Assembly (NCBI RefSeq): GCF_036237275.1
Contig: NZ_CP108352.1
Span: 496,001-560,000 of the forward strand
Direction of reading: 5' to 3'
Source of the DNA: Streptomyces sp. NBC_01353
Lineage (GTDB): Bacteria; Actinomycetota; Actinomycetes; Streptomycetales; Streptomycetaceae
Length of the DNA stretch: 64,000 bases
Shown: piece by piece, positions 1 through 8,371 of the stretch
Position numbering within the stretch: position 1 is the stretch's first letter
Layout: each line of letters starts with the position of its first letter
Made by a program: the position numbers and the translations under genes
The notes under the pieces: model-generated
Told to the model about the DNA's origin: nothing
The model's input: only the letters and a program-made list of their open reading frames with translations
Database searches by the model: none

Positions 1-774
1 GGAGCGGCCGAGGCGCCGACCACGGACACGGTGACCGGTCGCCTCCTCCCGCTCGGCGTCGATCTGCACGAGCACGCCACCGCCGTACAGGCGCAGGTCC
101 ACGCCGTGCTGGAGCCGGCCGACGGCGGCACCGCCCGACTGGTGCGTGCCTCCGTCTCGGCGCCGAAGCCGGACACCGTCGTCGGTGCGGGCCTGTGGCA
201 ACTCCTCCGTCCGCACATGTCGCTCCTGGCTGCTGTCGGCGAGGGCGGAACGATGGACCTGGTCGGGATGCCCGTCACGGCGGAGGGTGACCTGATCTGG
301 GACGACTCCCTCGCCCGGGCGGGCGAGCCGGCCGATCCCTTCGTCACCGCGCGGGTCGTCCTGCCGACGGCGGTCGGCACCGCCCCCGCCGCCCTGGACC
401 GGCACCCCGCCCGGATCGCCACCCCGGTGTTCCTCGAGGGTTACGCCGTGTCCCAGGACGACGACGTGCCCGCGTTCACCGTCGCCGGCCATGCGTTCGC
501 CGTCGACACCGACCGCATCCCGGCCGCCGGCCCTCTCACCCCGGAGAACGTCGTCGCGTCCCGGGCGTGCATCGGCCTCCTGCGCTGGGACGCCGGAGCG
601 TTCCGCGTACAGCCTCTCGCGGTCGAGACGACCGTGCGGAAGAAGACCCTGGCGATCCACGCCGGATCCTGGGCCGGAGGGACCACCGACAAGGCAGGCG
701 TCAAAGCGGAGAAGGCCGCCACCGACGCTGTGGCCGTGCTGCGGGAGCGAGCGGGAAGGCTGTTGCGCGCATGA
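1..774 (+). CDS. Hypothetical protein, C-terminal part, first gene of a MoxR/VWA operon
   Basis: The reading frame is open from the first base, so the gene most likely begins upstream of the window; an internal GTG at 31 is an alternative start but no Shine-Dalgarno is visible before it. At least 257 residues are visible. I recognise no catalytic motif. The composition is that of a soluble cytoplasmic protein, and the last 50 residues are rich in Lys and Ala. The stop overlaps the next start as ATGA at 771-774, so it is translationally coupled to the VWA gene and probably works with it. In similar MoxR operons the upstream genes often encode SWIM zinc-finger or DUF5691-type proteins, but I cannot assign this protein to either. 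Confidence 0.75.
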   Translation, partial: GAAEAPTTDTVTGRLLPLGVDLHEHATAVQAQVHAVLEPADGGTARLVRASVSAPKPDTVVGAGLWQLLRPHMSLLAAVGEGGTMDLVGMPVTAEGDLIWDDSLARAGEPADPFVTARVVLPTAVGTAPAALDRHPARIATPVFLEGYAVSQDDDVPAFTVAGHAFAVDTDRIPAAGPLTPENVVASRACIGLLRWDAGAFRVQPLAVETTVRKKTLAIHAGSWAGGTTDKAGVKAEKAATDAVAVLRERAGRLLRA

Positions 775-2183
775 GCGACCCCACTCCCGAAGCCCCCTTG
801 GCCGACGCGGACGAGAACCGGCGCCAGGTGCTGTACTGGCGGTTGCTGGCGCGTCTGTTCGACCCGGAGGAGCAGCCCGGTCTGGAATCCGCGAGCCTCG
901 CCGTCGTCGAGGACATCGGGCTGCCGCCCGGCCTGCTGGACCCGCAGGCCTCCGTCGACTCCGTCGTGCAGCGCCACCCCGAGCTGGCAGACGAATTCGA
1001 CGGTCTGATGGTGCCCGAGGACGGCGCCGAACCGCGCGACCGAGCGGCCGAGGTACGCCGCGCGGCACTGCTGTCCAAGGTCCTGCTCAACGTGTTCGCT
1101 TCCCCGTCCGGATCCGTCAGCGCCGGACAGCTCGCCGGCTGGCAGTCCGACGCGGGATGGCTGGAGCGTGCCCTCGGATGCCGGCCCGGCGACCTGCGCG
1201 GGGGTCGCTCCGGCGCCGGAGCGGGCGGGCCTGGCGTCAGCCCCTACGGCACCGGCGGGCGCAGCGGTACGCCGGACCTGAGCCGGCTGATTCCGCAGAT
1301 CGGGCCGGAGCTCGGCGCCATCGAGGCGGACCTCGTCAAGCGGATGCACCTGCGAGAGGTGCTCGCCGATCCGAAGCTCGCGTCCCGGCTCACGCCCAGC
1401 ATGTCGCTGATCGAGCAGTTGCTGCGGGACAAGAACAACCTCTCCGGGGTGGCGCTTGCGAACGCCAAGGCGCTGATCCGACGGTTCGTCGACGAGGTCG
1501 CCGAGGTGCTGCGTACGCAGGTGGAGAAGGCTTCCGTCGGGGAACTTGACCGCTCGGTCCCACCCAAGCGAGTCTTCCGGAACCTCGACGTGAACCGGAC
1601 GATCTGGAAGAACCTGACCAACTGGAGCCCGGAGGAGGAGCAGTTGTACGTCGACCGCCTCTACTACCGGCACACCGCGCGCAAGACGACGCCCCAGCGG
1701 CTGATCGTGGTCGTGGACCAGTCGGGCTCGATGGTCGACTCGATGGTGAACTGCACCATCCTCGCCTCGATCTTCGCCGGGCTGCCGAAGGTGGACGTCC
1801 ACCTCATCGCCTACGACACGCAGGCCCTCGACCTCACCCCATGGGTGCACGACCCCTTCGAGACCCTCCTGCGAACCCAGCTCGGCGGCGGCACCGACGG
1901 CACTGTCGCCATGGCGCTCGCCCAGCCGAAGATCGCCGAGCCTCGTAACACCGTCGTGGTGTGGATCTCCGACTTCTACGAATGGCGCAGTGAGGAACTC
2001 TTCGCCTCCATGGCGGCCGTGCATCGCTCCGGGGCCAAGTTCATCCCGGTCGGTTCGGTGACCAGCGCCGGCCGAGGCAGCGTCAACCCGTGGTTCCGGG
2101 AGCGCTTCAAAGACCAGGGCACCCCGGTGCTCTCCGGCCACATCCGCAAGCTCGTCCACGAGCTGAAGACCTTCCTCACCTGA
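771..2183 (+). CDS. VWA domain protein of a MoxR/YehP-type module
   Basis: A 470-residue cytoplasmic protein. The C-terminal half is a von Willebrand A domain: an intact MIDAS motif DQSGS begins near residue 316 after a hydrophobic strand, and a later conserved Asp lies in the strand VVVWISDFYEW. The N-terminal half is helical with a Gly-rich hinge near residues 142-163. VWA proteins of this type act as metal-dependent adaptor partners of MoxR AAA+ ATPases in chaperone-like assembly or remodelling; the E. coli counterpart would be YehP. The ATG was chosen because it gives an ATGA overlap with the preceding gene. The MoxR ATPase follows after 89 bases. The client protein is unknown. Confidence 0.88.
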   Translation: MSDPTPEAPLADADENRRQVLYWRLLARLFDPEEQPGLESASLAVVEDIGLPPGLLDPQASVDSVVQRHPELADEFDGLMVPEDGAEPRDRAAEVRRAALLSKVLLNVFASPSGSVSAGQLAGWQSDAGWLERALGCRPGDLRGGRSGAGAGGPGVSPYGTGGRSGTPDLSRLIPQIGPELGAIEADLVKRMHLREVLADPKLASRLTPSMSLIEQLLRDKNNLSGVALANAKALIRRFVDEVAEVLRTQVEKASVGELDRSVPPKRVFRNLDVNRTIWKNLTNWSPEEEQLYVDRLYYRHTARKTTPQRLIVVVDQSGSMVDSMVNCTILASIFAGLPKVDVHLIAYDTQALDLTPWVHDPFETLLRTQLGGGTDGTVAMALAQPKIAEPRNTVVVWISDFYEWRSEELFASMAAVHRSGAKFIPVGSVTSAGRGSVNPWFRERFKDQGTPVLSGHIRKLVHELKTFLT

Positions 2184-2272
2184 CCGCTCCTTCTCGCGCC
2201 GCCCTACGACGGCGGCGCGCCCCGAGACCTGCGGCCCCGCGCCGCCTCAGACCTGCACGAAAGGCACCGATC

Positions 2273-3394
2273 ATGTCCGACCTGCTGCGCGCTCCCGCCG
2301 AGATCAAGTTCGCCGAGGAACTCGACTGGCTGGAGTCGATCGACGACAACCCCAAGCCGTTCTCCTGGCGTCTGTCCCCGAAGATGGTCCGGCTGTTCAT
2401 CCTCGGCTCCGAGCGCGCCGACGGGCTCGACCGCGAGATCTCGCAGAAGTGGTTCGGCGACCGCAGCTTCGTCGAGCGCTCCATCGTCACCCTCGCCTCC
2501 GACCGTGGCCTGCTGCTCATCGGCGACCCCGGAACCGGCAAGAGCTGGCTCGCCGAACTCCTGTCCGCCGCGATCAGCCGGAACTCCACTCAGGTCGTGC
2601 AGGGTACGGCCGGCACCACCGAGGACCACATCAAGTACTCCTGGAACGTGTCCATGGTCATCGCCAAGGGCCAGTCGCGTGAGTCGATGATCCCCTCGCC
2701 GATCATGACCGCGATGGAGACCGGTACCATCGGCCGCTTCGAGGAGCTCACCCGCTCCACCAGCGACGTACAGGACGCGCTCATCTCGATCCTGTCCGAG
2801 AAGTACATCTCGGTCCCTGAACTCGACAGCGCGGACGGCGAGAACATCGTCTTCGCCAAGCCCGGCTTCTCGATCATCGCCACCGCCAACAGCCGCGACC
2901 GGGGCGTCAACGACCTCTCCTCCGCGCTCAAGCGCCGCTTCAACTTCGTCCGCATCCCGGTCGTGACGAACAAGCAGAGCGAGACGGAGATCGTCCGCTT
3001 CCGCACCGAGGAACTTCTGCGCCGCCACCAGATCGAACTGGACGTCCCGCCGAACCTGCTGGATGTCCTGCTGCAGAGCTTCGCCGACCTGCGCGCCTCG
3101 GCGACCGCTGCCACCAGCGACGACGAGAAGCTGGAGTCCGCGCTGTCCACCGCCGAGCAGATCGGTGTCCTGGAGGACGCCATCCTGCACTCCAACTTCT
3201 TCGGCGAGCGTGCCCTCACCGCCCGCACCCTCGCCTCCTCCCTCGTCGGCTCCCTGGCCCGCCGCGAGCCCGAGGACCTGGCCATCCTCAACAAGTACCT
3301 GCACGGCGTCGTCGAGCCCCGCGGCAAGGAGGAAGGCGGCCTGTGGCCGGAGTTCCTCGACGGCGGCCGCGACGCGATCGCGAGCCTGTCGTGA
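2273..3394 (+). CDS. MoxR-family AAA+ ATPase (YehL-like)
   Basis: A 373-residue AAA+ ATPase. The Walker A motif GDPGTGKS spans residues 84-91. A conserved segment GRFEELTRS sits where Walker B is expected, sensor 1 reads IIATANSRD, and a basic KRRFNF segment follows as the likely arginine-finger region. Size and motifs fit the MoxR/APE2220-like group. Such ATPases power insertion of metals or remodelling of partner proteins, usually with a VWA protein; both genes are adjacent here. The ATG at 2273 is preceded by GAAAGG about 7 bases upstream; longer in-frame starts run into low-complexity Arg/Pro sequence and are unlikely. Its stop overlaps the next GTG start as GTGA. Confidence 0.92.
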   Translation: MSDLLRAPAEIKFAEELDWLESIDDNPKPFSWRLSPKMVRLFILGSERADGLDREISQKWFGDRSFVERSIVTLASDRGLLLIGDPGTGKSWLAELLSAAISRNSTQVVQGTAGTTEDHIKYSWNVSMVIAKGQSRESMIPSPIMTAMETGTIGRFEELTRSTSDVQDALISILSEKYISVPELDSADGENIVFAKPGFSIIATANSRDRGVNDLSSALKRRFNFVRIPVVTNKQSETEIVRFRTEELLRRHQIELDVPPNLLDVLLQSFADLRASATAATSDDEKLESALSTAEQIGVLEDAILHSNFFGERALTARTLASSLVGSLARREPEDLAILNKYLHGVVEPRGKEEGGLWPEFLDGGRDAIASLS

Positions 3395-6186
3395 GCGGCC
3401 ACCAGGAGGGAACCTTCGAGGCGCTCCGCGTCCAACTCCAGGAGGCAGCAGCCGCGTTCGCCGACGGACCCGCCGCCCTGGAGGGCATCCTCCTCGGCCT
3501 CGTCGACGACGTCGACCGCGCCGCCCGCGAGCCGCTGGAGATCTTCCCGGTCTGCCACCACTCCCCCGCCTCCGCGCTCGCGATGGCACGCCGGCTGCGG
3601 GAGAAGCAGCCGAAGGTCGTGTACCTGGAGCTGTGCGAGGACATGACGCCTCTGCTCACCGAACTGCGCAACTGCAGGCTCCCGGTCGCGGTCCAGGCGT
3701 TCGCGTCCCGGCTCGACGGCTTCCCGGAGGAGTGGGCGCCGCTTTCCGTGGTCGCCCCGATCACCGAGGCGTCGGCCGAGTACCAGGCGATCGCGTACGC
3801 GCTGGACACGCCGGGAGTGGAGCTCGTCCTCGTGGACCGCTCCTCGGACCACGTCTTCCAGTGGGACACGCGACGTGGTCGGTTGGAGACGGCCGAAGCG
3901 GACGCGCCCACGGCGGAGGAGGAGGCCGCGCTGCACGGCGATGCCGTCGGCGTGGAGATCGGCGACCTGCGGCCGCGGTTCGCCGAACTCGAGGAGCACC
4001 TGCTGCGGCACGGCAGGGTGCGGCACTGGTCGGAGTGGTGGCACCAGTACGTCGAACTGCCGCTGGGTGACAGCGACCACGACACGTACCGCCAGGCCAT
4101 GTTCCTGATCGGGAGCCTCTTCCGGCGCCTGGCCCCCGGGGACCCGGAGCGCGTCCGGATCGACGAGGACCGCGAGCGGTACATGTGGACGCGGATGCGC
4201 GAGCACCTGGCCGCGACCGGCACGGACCCGGCGGACTGCATGTACGTCTGTGGTGCCTTCCACGCCGCAAGCCGCGTGGCGGAGTTCGGCGTGGACGGCG
4301 GCGACACGTTCGAGATCACCCCCCGCACCGGCACCACCTGGCAGTACGGCTTGATCCCCTCGAGCCACGCGGCGATCGAGGGGCAGTTCGGGCTCGCCGC
4401 AGGCTCGGTGTCGATCGCGGCGACGGTGTGGGCGAAGAACCTCAAGCGCACGCGTGTCGAACCCTTCCGGTTGGCTGGACAGGCGGGCGCGAAGAAGACG
4501 CGGCCGAAGAAGACCTCGGCCGTGGCGACCGTGACGAGATCTGAGCCGACGGACATGCTGACCGGTTTCCTTCGGCAGCCGCCGGTCCTGGACCGGCTGG
4601 ACGAGACCGAGCTGCTCGGCTGGTCCGTGGACATCGTGCGCGCCGCCCGCCGCAACGGCTACCTCGCCTCCACCGCCGACGCCATCGCCGTCTTCGAGAC
4701 GTCGATCCTGCTCGCCGGGATGCGGGACCGGGCCAAGCCCACCCCGTACGACTTCCAGGACGCGGCCGTCACCTGCATCGAGAAGGACACCGTGCCCGGG
4801 CGGCGCGACGTGCGCCGGCTCGTGGAGATCATGATGGGCGGGGACCGAATCGGGCAGGTCGGCTACGAAGCCCTGCCACCCCTCGCCCGCGACGTCCACG
4901 ACCGGCTCGCTCCGCTCGGGCTGAAGCTCGAGGCACGCGGGGTGAAGCGGGCGCTGCTGGACATCGCCGGCCGCCCTGAGCTGGAGCGCTGCTCCGACGT
5001 GCTGTGGATGCTGCGGTACCTGATGCCCCACGGCGCCGCTCGCCCGATCATGGGCGAGCGGACCCTCGGTGAGCGCCCGATCCAGGAGTCGTGGGACCTC
5101 GCGCTCGGCACCCACCAACGCGCCCTCATCGAACTCGGCTACGAGGGCGTCAGCCTCGAGCAGGTCCTGGAACAGCGACTGCGCCGCGCGGCTTACGGTC
5201 CGCAGGCCACCGCCGCAACCGTTCTGCAGGCCGTCGAGGACGCGACCCTCCATCTGCGCAGCCGTCGCCTCGCCGACGAACTGGGCACGCGTGCCCTGCA
5301 GGTGCTCGCGGCCGAGCGGAGCGTCGACGGAGCGCCCGAGGTGCTCCGCCGCGTGCGCCGGCTCCTCGCGTACTACCGGACGAGCGAGCCGGTGCTGCCC
5401 CCGTGGATCGAATCCTTCGTGAAGACGGGCTACGCGCACTACTGCACGCTGCTGCCGACCGCGTTCGCCGACGAGGACGCGGGCGTCCGGCAGGTGGCGG
5501 CGATGCTCGGCTTCCTGTTCAGCATGGAGTCCCTGGCGCTGTCGCTGGGCTGCGACCGCACCCAGCTCGAGCTCGCGGTTGCGCAGTCCCACCCTGAGGA
5601 CCCGTCCAAGACCGCGCTGCTGTGGGCCTCGCAGACCCAGATCGGAACCATGAGCCGGAGCGAGCTCAGGGAGCGCTGCGACGACCTCCTCACCAACCCC
5701 TTGGCTCTGCCGACGTACCCGCGCTATCTCAGCGGCTTCCTTCACGCCCTGGAGCCCGCGCCCGGCCTCACCGACTTCGTCGTGGAAGCGGTGTCGAACG
5801 CCTTCGGCCGGCTTCCGGACCCGGTACTCCTGCCCTGGCTGCCGACCCTGATCACCACCCTGCGATCCAGCGGCGCCGAGCTGGCCCCGCTCCTCATCCG
5901 CGAGGCCGGACGGATCTTCCCCTCACGGCTAGGGGCGCTGGACAGTTGGGTCCCGCCGTGGCGGGAGACGCCGCAGCCGATCCGCAACCGCGCGACGTCC
6001 GACCCGGGAGCCGGCGACCGCGCGATCCTGCTCGACGCCCATCCCGCAACCTGCGATGCGGTCGCCGCCCTGCTCGGCTGCGAGGGCCCATGGGAGCCGG
6101 CCGCAAGCCGTCCCTCCGGATTGGCCCTTGTGGGACGTCACCCCGCCACGGCGGCGGCCGTCGAGGTCCTGCTGACCCGGATCTGA
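3391..6186 (+). CDS. DUF5682-like protein (TraB/ChaN-like N-terminus) of the MoxR/VWA operon
   Basis: A large 931-residue cytoplasmic protein. Near residue 55 it has CHHSPAS followed by a strand ending in YLELCEDM, and near residue 285 the segment YVCGAFHAA. His and Glu residues after predicted strands, and a later GxxH, are typical of the TraB/ChaN/DUF5682 group of putative metal-dependent hydrolases. The C-terminal 550 residues are helical and repeat-like with no motif I can name. The GTG start overlaps the MoxR stop (GTGA), so it is the last gene of a coupled set. It probably corresponds functionally to E. coli YehM as partner of the MoxR-VWA pair. The biochemical activity is unknown. Confidence 0.82.
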   Translation: MSGHQEGTFEALRVQLQEAAAAFADGPAALEGILLGLVDDVDRAAREPLEIFPVCHHSPASALAMARRLREKQPKVVYLELCEDMTPLLTELRNCRLPVAVQAFASRLDGFPEEWAPLSVVAPITEASAEYQAIAYALDTPGVELVLVDRSSDHVFQWDTRRGRLETAEADAPTAEEEAALHGDAVGVEIGDLRPRFAELEEHLLRHGRVRHWSEWWHQYVELPLGDSDHDTYRQAMFLIGSLFRRLAPGDPERVRIDEDRERYMWTRMREHLAATGTDPADCMYVCGAFHAASRVAEFGVDGGDTFEITPRTGTTWQYGLIPSSHAAIEGQFGLAAGSVSIAATVWAKNLKRTRVEPFRLAGQAGAKKTRPKKTSAVATVTRSEPTDMLTGFLRQPPVLDRLDETELLGWSVDIVRAARRNGYLASTADAIAVFETSILLAGMRDRAKPTPYDFQDAAVTCIEKDTVPGRRDVRRLVEIMMGGDRIGQVGYEALPPLARDVHDRLAPLGLKLEARGVKRALLDIAGRPELERCSDVLWMLRYLMPHGAARPIMGERTLGERPIQESWDLALGTHQRALIELGYEGVSLEQVLEQRLRRAAYGPQATAATVLQAVEDATLHLRSRRLADELGTRALQVLAAERSVDGAPEVLRRVRRLLAYYRTSEPVLPPWIESFVKTGYAHYCTLLPTAFADEDAGVRQVAAMLGFLFSMESLALSLGCDRTQLELAVAQSHPEDPSKTALLWASQTQIGTMSRSELRERCDDLLTNPLALPTYPRYLSGFLHALEPAPGLTDFVVEAVSNAFGRLPDPVLLPWLPTLITTLRSSGAELAPLLIREAGRIFPSRLGALDSWVPPWRETPQPIRNRATSDPGAGDRAILLDAHPATCDAVAALLGCEGPWEPAASRPSGLALVGRHPATAAAVEVLLTRI

Positions 6187-6199
6187 CATCCGACATCGA

Positions 6200-6244
6200 G
6201 CACGCAGGAGCCTGCCGTCCACCCGGCCCAGGGCTCCTGCGTGC
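6200..6244. terminator. Bidirectional stem-loop terminator
   Basis: Perfect 13-bp inverted repeat: GCACGCAGGAGCC at 6200-6212 and its complement at 6232-6244, with a 19-nt loop. It lies between the converging DUF5682-like gene and the GST-like gene, so it can end transcription from both sides. There is no U-tract, as is usual in Streptomyces. Confidence 0.8.
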
Positions 6245-6355
6245 CGGCGTGCTCCGCCCGACGGGGCGCTTTTCGGCTCGCCCCCGGCACGGCGGGTCGT
6301 CAGTGGCGGAAGGAGACTCCTGGCGGAGTCCGACAGACCGCCGCTGTCGGTCGGC

Positions 6356-7342
6356 TCAGATGAGCGACGGCACCCGCTCGGACCGCTGTGGCGGACCGGG
6401 CGGTGTGCCATCGCCGAACGGCCGCCCGCCGAGCTGTTCCCGACCGTGCGGGGTGAGCCAGCCGCTGGCGTCCGGGCCCTGCGGGACGATCCCGGTCGGG
6501 TTGATGGTGCGGTGCACCACGTAGTAGTGGGCCTTGATCTGCTCGAAGTCGATCGTGTCGCCGAATCCGGGCGTCTGGAACAGGTCCCGCGCGTAGGCCC
6601 ACAAGGCGGGTAGCTCGGTCAGCTTCTGCCGGTTGCACTTGAAATGGCCGTGGTAGACGGCGTCGAACCTGGCCAGTGTCGGGAAGAGCCGGACGTCGGC
6701 CTCGGTGATGGTGTCGCCCACCAGGTAGCGCCGGCTCCCCAGCCGCTGCTCCAGCCAGTCCAGCCGCTCCCACAACTGCTGGTACGCCCTGTCGTACGCC
6801 TCCTGCGAGCTTGCGAAGCCACACTTGTAGACACCGTCGTTCACGTCCTGGAAGACCTTGTCGGCCACGTCGTCGATCTCGTCGCGCCACTTCTCCGGGT
6901 AGAGGTCCGGCGCGCCGTCCCGCTGGTGTGCGGCCCACTCTTGCCCCAGGTCGAGCGTCATCTGCACGAAGTCGTTGGTCACCACCTGACCCGTGGGGAT
7001 GTCGACGATCGCGGGCACCGTGATGCCGCGCGGGTAGCCGGGCTGACGCGCGAAGAACGCCTCCTGCAGCCGTTCGATGCCCAGCACCGGATCCTCGCCG
7101 CCCGCATCCAGATGGAACGACCAGCTCCGCTCGTCGTGCAGCGGCCCGGCGATACCCATCGACATCACGTCCTCGAGGCCCATCAGGCGCCGGACGATCG
7201 CCGCCCGGTTCGCCCACGGGCAGGCCCGGGCAATGATCAGGCGATACCTCCCGGGCTCCACGGGATACCCGTCGCGGCCGTCGGCCGTGATCCGTGTCGT
7301 GATGTAGTTCCTGTCCCGCTTGAACTCGCCGTCTCCAGCCAT
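6356..7342 (-). CDS. Glutathionyl/mycothiol-hydroquinone reductase-like GST (YqjG family)
   Basis: A 328-residue Xi-class glutathione-transferase-fold protein. The N-terminal thioredoxin-like domain carries the family active-site motif CPWANR with nucleophilic Cys41, and the C-terminal helical GST domain contains the conserved region YLVGDTITEADVRLF. Length and motif match S-glutathionyl-hydroquinone reductases such as E. coli YqjG, which reduce thiol adducts of quinones. Streptomyces makes mycothiol rather than glutathione, so the physiological thiol is probably mycothiol (inference). It is monocistronic; the start at 7342 faces a promoter region shared with the SnoaL-like gene. No Shine-Dalgarno is strong. 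Confidence 0.88.
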   Translation of the reverse strand: MAGDGEFKRDRNYITTRITADGRDGYPVEPGRYRLIIARACPWANRAAIVRRLMGLEDVMSMGIAGPLHDERSWSFHLDAGGEDPVLGIERLQEAFFARQPGYPRGITVPAIVDIPTGQVVTNDFVQMTLDLGQEWAAHQRDGAPDLYPEKWRDEIDDVADKVFQDVNDGVYKCGFASSQEAYDRAYQQLWERLDWLEQRLGSRRYLVGDTITEADVRLFPTLARFDAVYHGHFKCNRQKLTELPALWAYARDLFQTPGFGDTIDFEQIKAHYYVVHRTINPTGIVPQGPDASGWLTPHGREQLGGRPFGDGTPPGPPQRSERVPSLI

Positions 7343-7616
7343 AGCCCGAGCCTAGTCATCGTTGGCTTTCGTGGAAGTCGTACGGGCTTCAGGCCTTATG
7401 TCCCGGACCGGTCCGAGTACCAGAGCTGTGGGTACAGCGGTGTGCTGCTGTCGGCGTTTGACCTTGACGCGACGGCAGGGTTTCTACTGAGGACGTGGCG
7501 ATCCGGAGCCGGCGTCGCGCCGAGGGGCTCACCCACAGCAACTCGTCGCTGTCGGAGCGACGTCCTGCTCCCGTTGATCGTGTACCGCTCGATCTACCCG
7601 AGGAGAGGAAACCCTC

Positions 7617-8042
7617 ATGAACATGACCCCTGAGAAGAACCTGGCCCTGATGCACACCGCCTACAACGCGCTGCAGAGCGGCGACCTCGACGCGGCCGCG
7701 GAGATGCTGACGGAGAACTTCCTCGCCAACGTCCCGGGGATTCCGGACCCCCTGCGCGGGCGGGAGGTCTGGAAGCTGGGCGCTCAGTCCATGCTTGAAG
7801 GCTTCCCCGACCTGCAGATCCAGGTCGAGGACATGTTCGGCGTCGACGACAAGGTGGCCGTTCGCGTCCACTTCCGCGGCACTCACCAGGGCACGTTCCA
7901 GGGGATCTGGGCGACGCAGCGGCCCGTGAGCTTCCGCAGCATCGAGCTCTACCGCCTGGAGGGCGACAAGATCGCCGAGGAATGGGTTGCTCCGGACCTG
8001 ATGAGCCTCCTGCAGCAGATCTCAGCCGCCCCGGCCCACTGA
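7617..8042 (+). CDS. SnoaL-like ester cyclase / NTF2-fold protein
   Basis: A 141-residue single-domain protein of the SnoaL-like polyketide cyclase/NTF2 superfamily. Visible family features are FPDLQIQVEDMF, the RGTHQGTFQGI segment, and the C-terminal KIAEEWVAPD followed by a helical tail LLQQIS. Members act as small hydrolases, isomerases or cyclases, and many are orphan proteins of unknown substrate; nothing nearby suggests polyketide synthesis. The ATG is preceded by GAGGAGAGG 8-10 bases upstream, a strong ribosome binding site. It stands alone, with a degraded transposase on its right. Confidence 0.85.
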   Translation: MNMTPEKNLALMHTAYNALQSGDLDAAAEMLTENFLANVPGIPDPLRGREVWKLGAQSMLEGFPDLQIQVEDMFGVDDKVAVRVHFRGTHQGTFQGIWATQRPVSFRSIELYRLEGDKIAEEWVAPDLMSLLQQISAAPAH

Positions 8043-8156
8043 GCGCCCGACCCTCCCCTCGACGAGCCGAAGCCGGCCGCCTTCGGAGCCACCGGATGCA
8101 GCGACCGCGGTTCAGCTCGGCAGCGCTTCGGCTGGGCAGGAAGCGCTCCTCGACGG

Positions 8157-8333
8157 CGAGGGAAGGCCGGCGGGCAGCCTCCGGCCTTCGATCGCGAGGA
8201 CTACAAGGCCCGGCATGCAGTCGCGTGCGGGATCAATCGGCTCAAGCGCAACCGCGCAGTCTCCACCAGGGTCGACAAACTCGCAGTCCGCTTCGGGGCC
8301 ACTGTCCTGATCGCCGCGATCTGCGAATGGTGA
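8157..8333 (+). pseudogene. C-terminal remnant of an IS5-family transposase
   Basis: In the frame ending with the TGA at 8331 the translation reads GGQPPAFDRE, then DYKARHAVACGINRLKRNRA, then STRVDKLAVRF. This matches the end of IS5-group (IS427/ISL2-like) DDE transposases, where GGRPPAFD, NVVERxxNRLK and ATRYDKxA are conserved. Only the last ~58 codons are recognisable. Upstream bases to 8043 show no readable frame, and no terminal inverted repeats are evident. Val replaces the usual Tyr in the TRYDK motif, consistent with drift after inactivation. Confidence 0.75.
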
Positions 8334-8371
8334 TGACCAGCCGGGGCTGTCGGTTCCGGATAGAACACGGC

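Noticed and set aside
2590-5745. A very long open frame (over 1000 codons) on the minus strand opposite the MoxR and DUF5682-like genes
   Set aside because: It is antisense to well-supported genes, has the Arg/Gly/His-rich composition typical of shadow frames in high-GC DNA, and matches no family.
1-6186. The MoxR-VWA operon as a phage-defence (VMAP-type) conflict system
   Set aside because: No protease, nuclease or other effector domain is recognisable, and the gene set fits the E. coli yehLMPQ type better.
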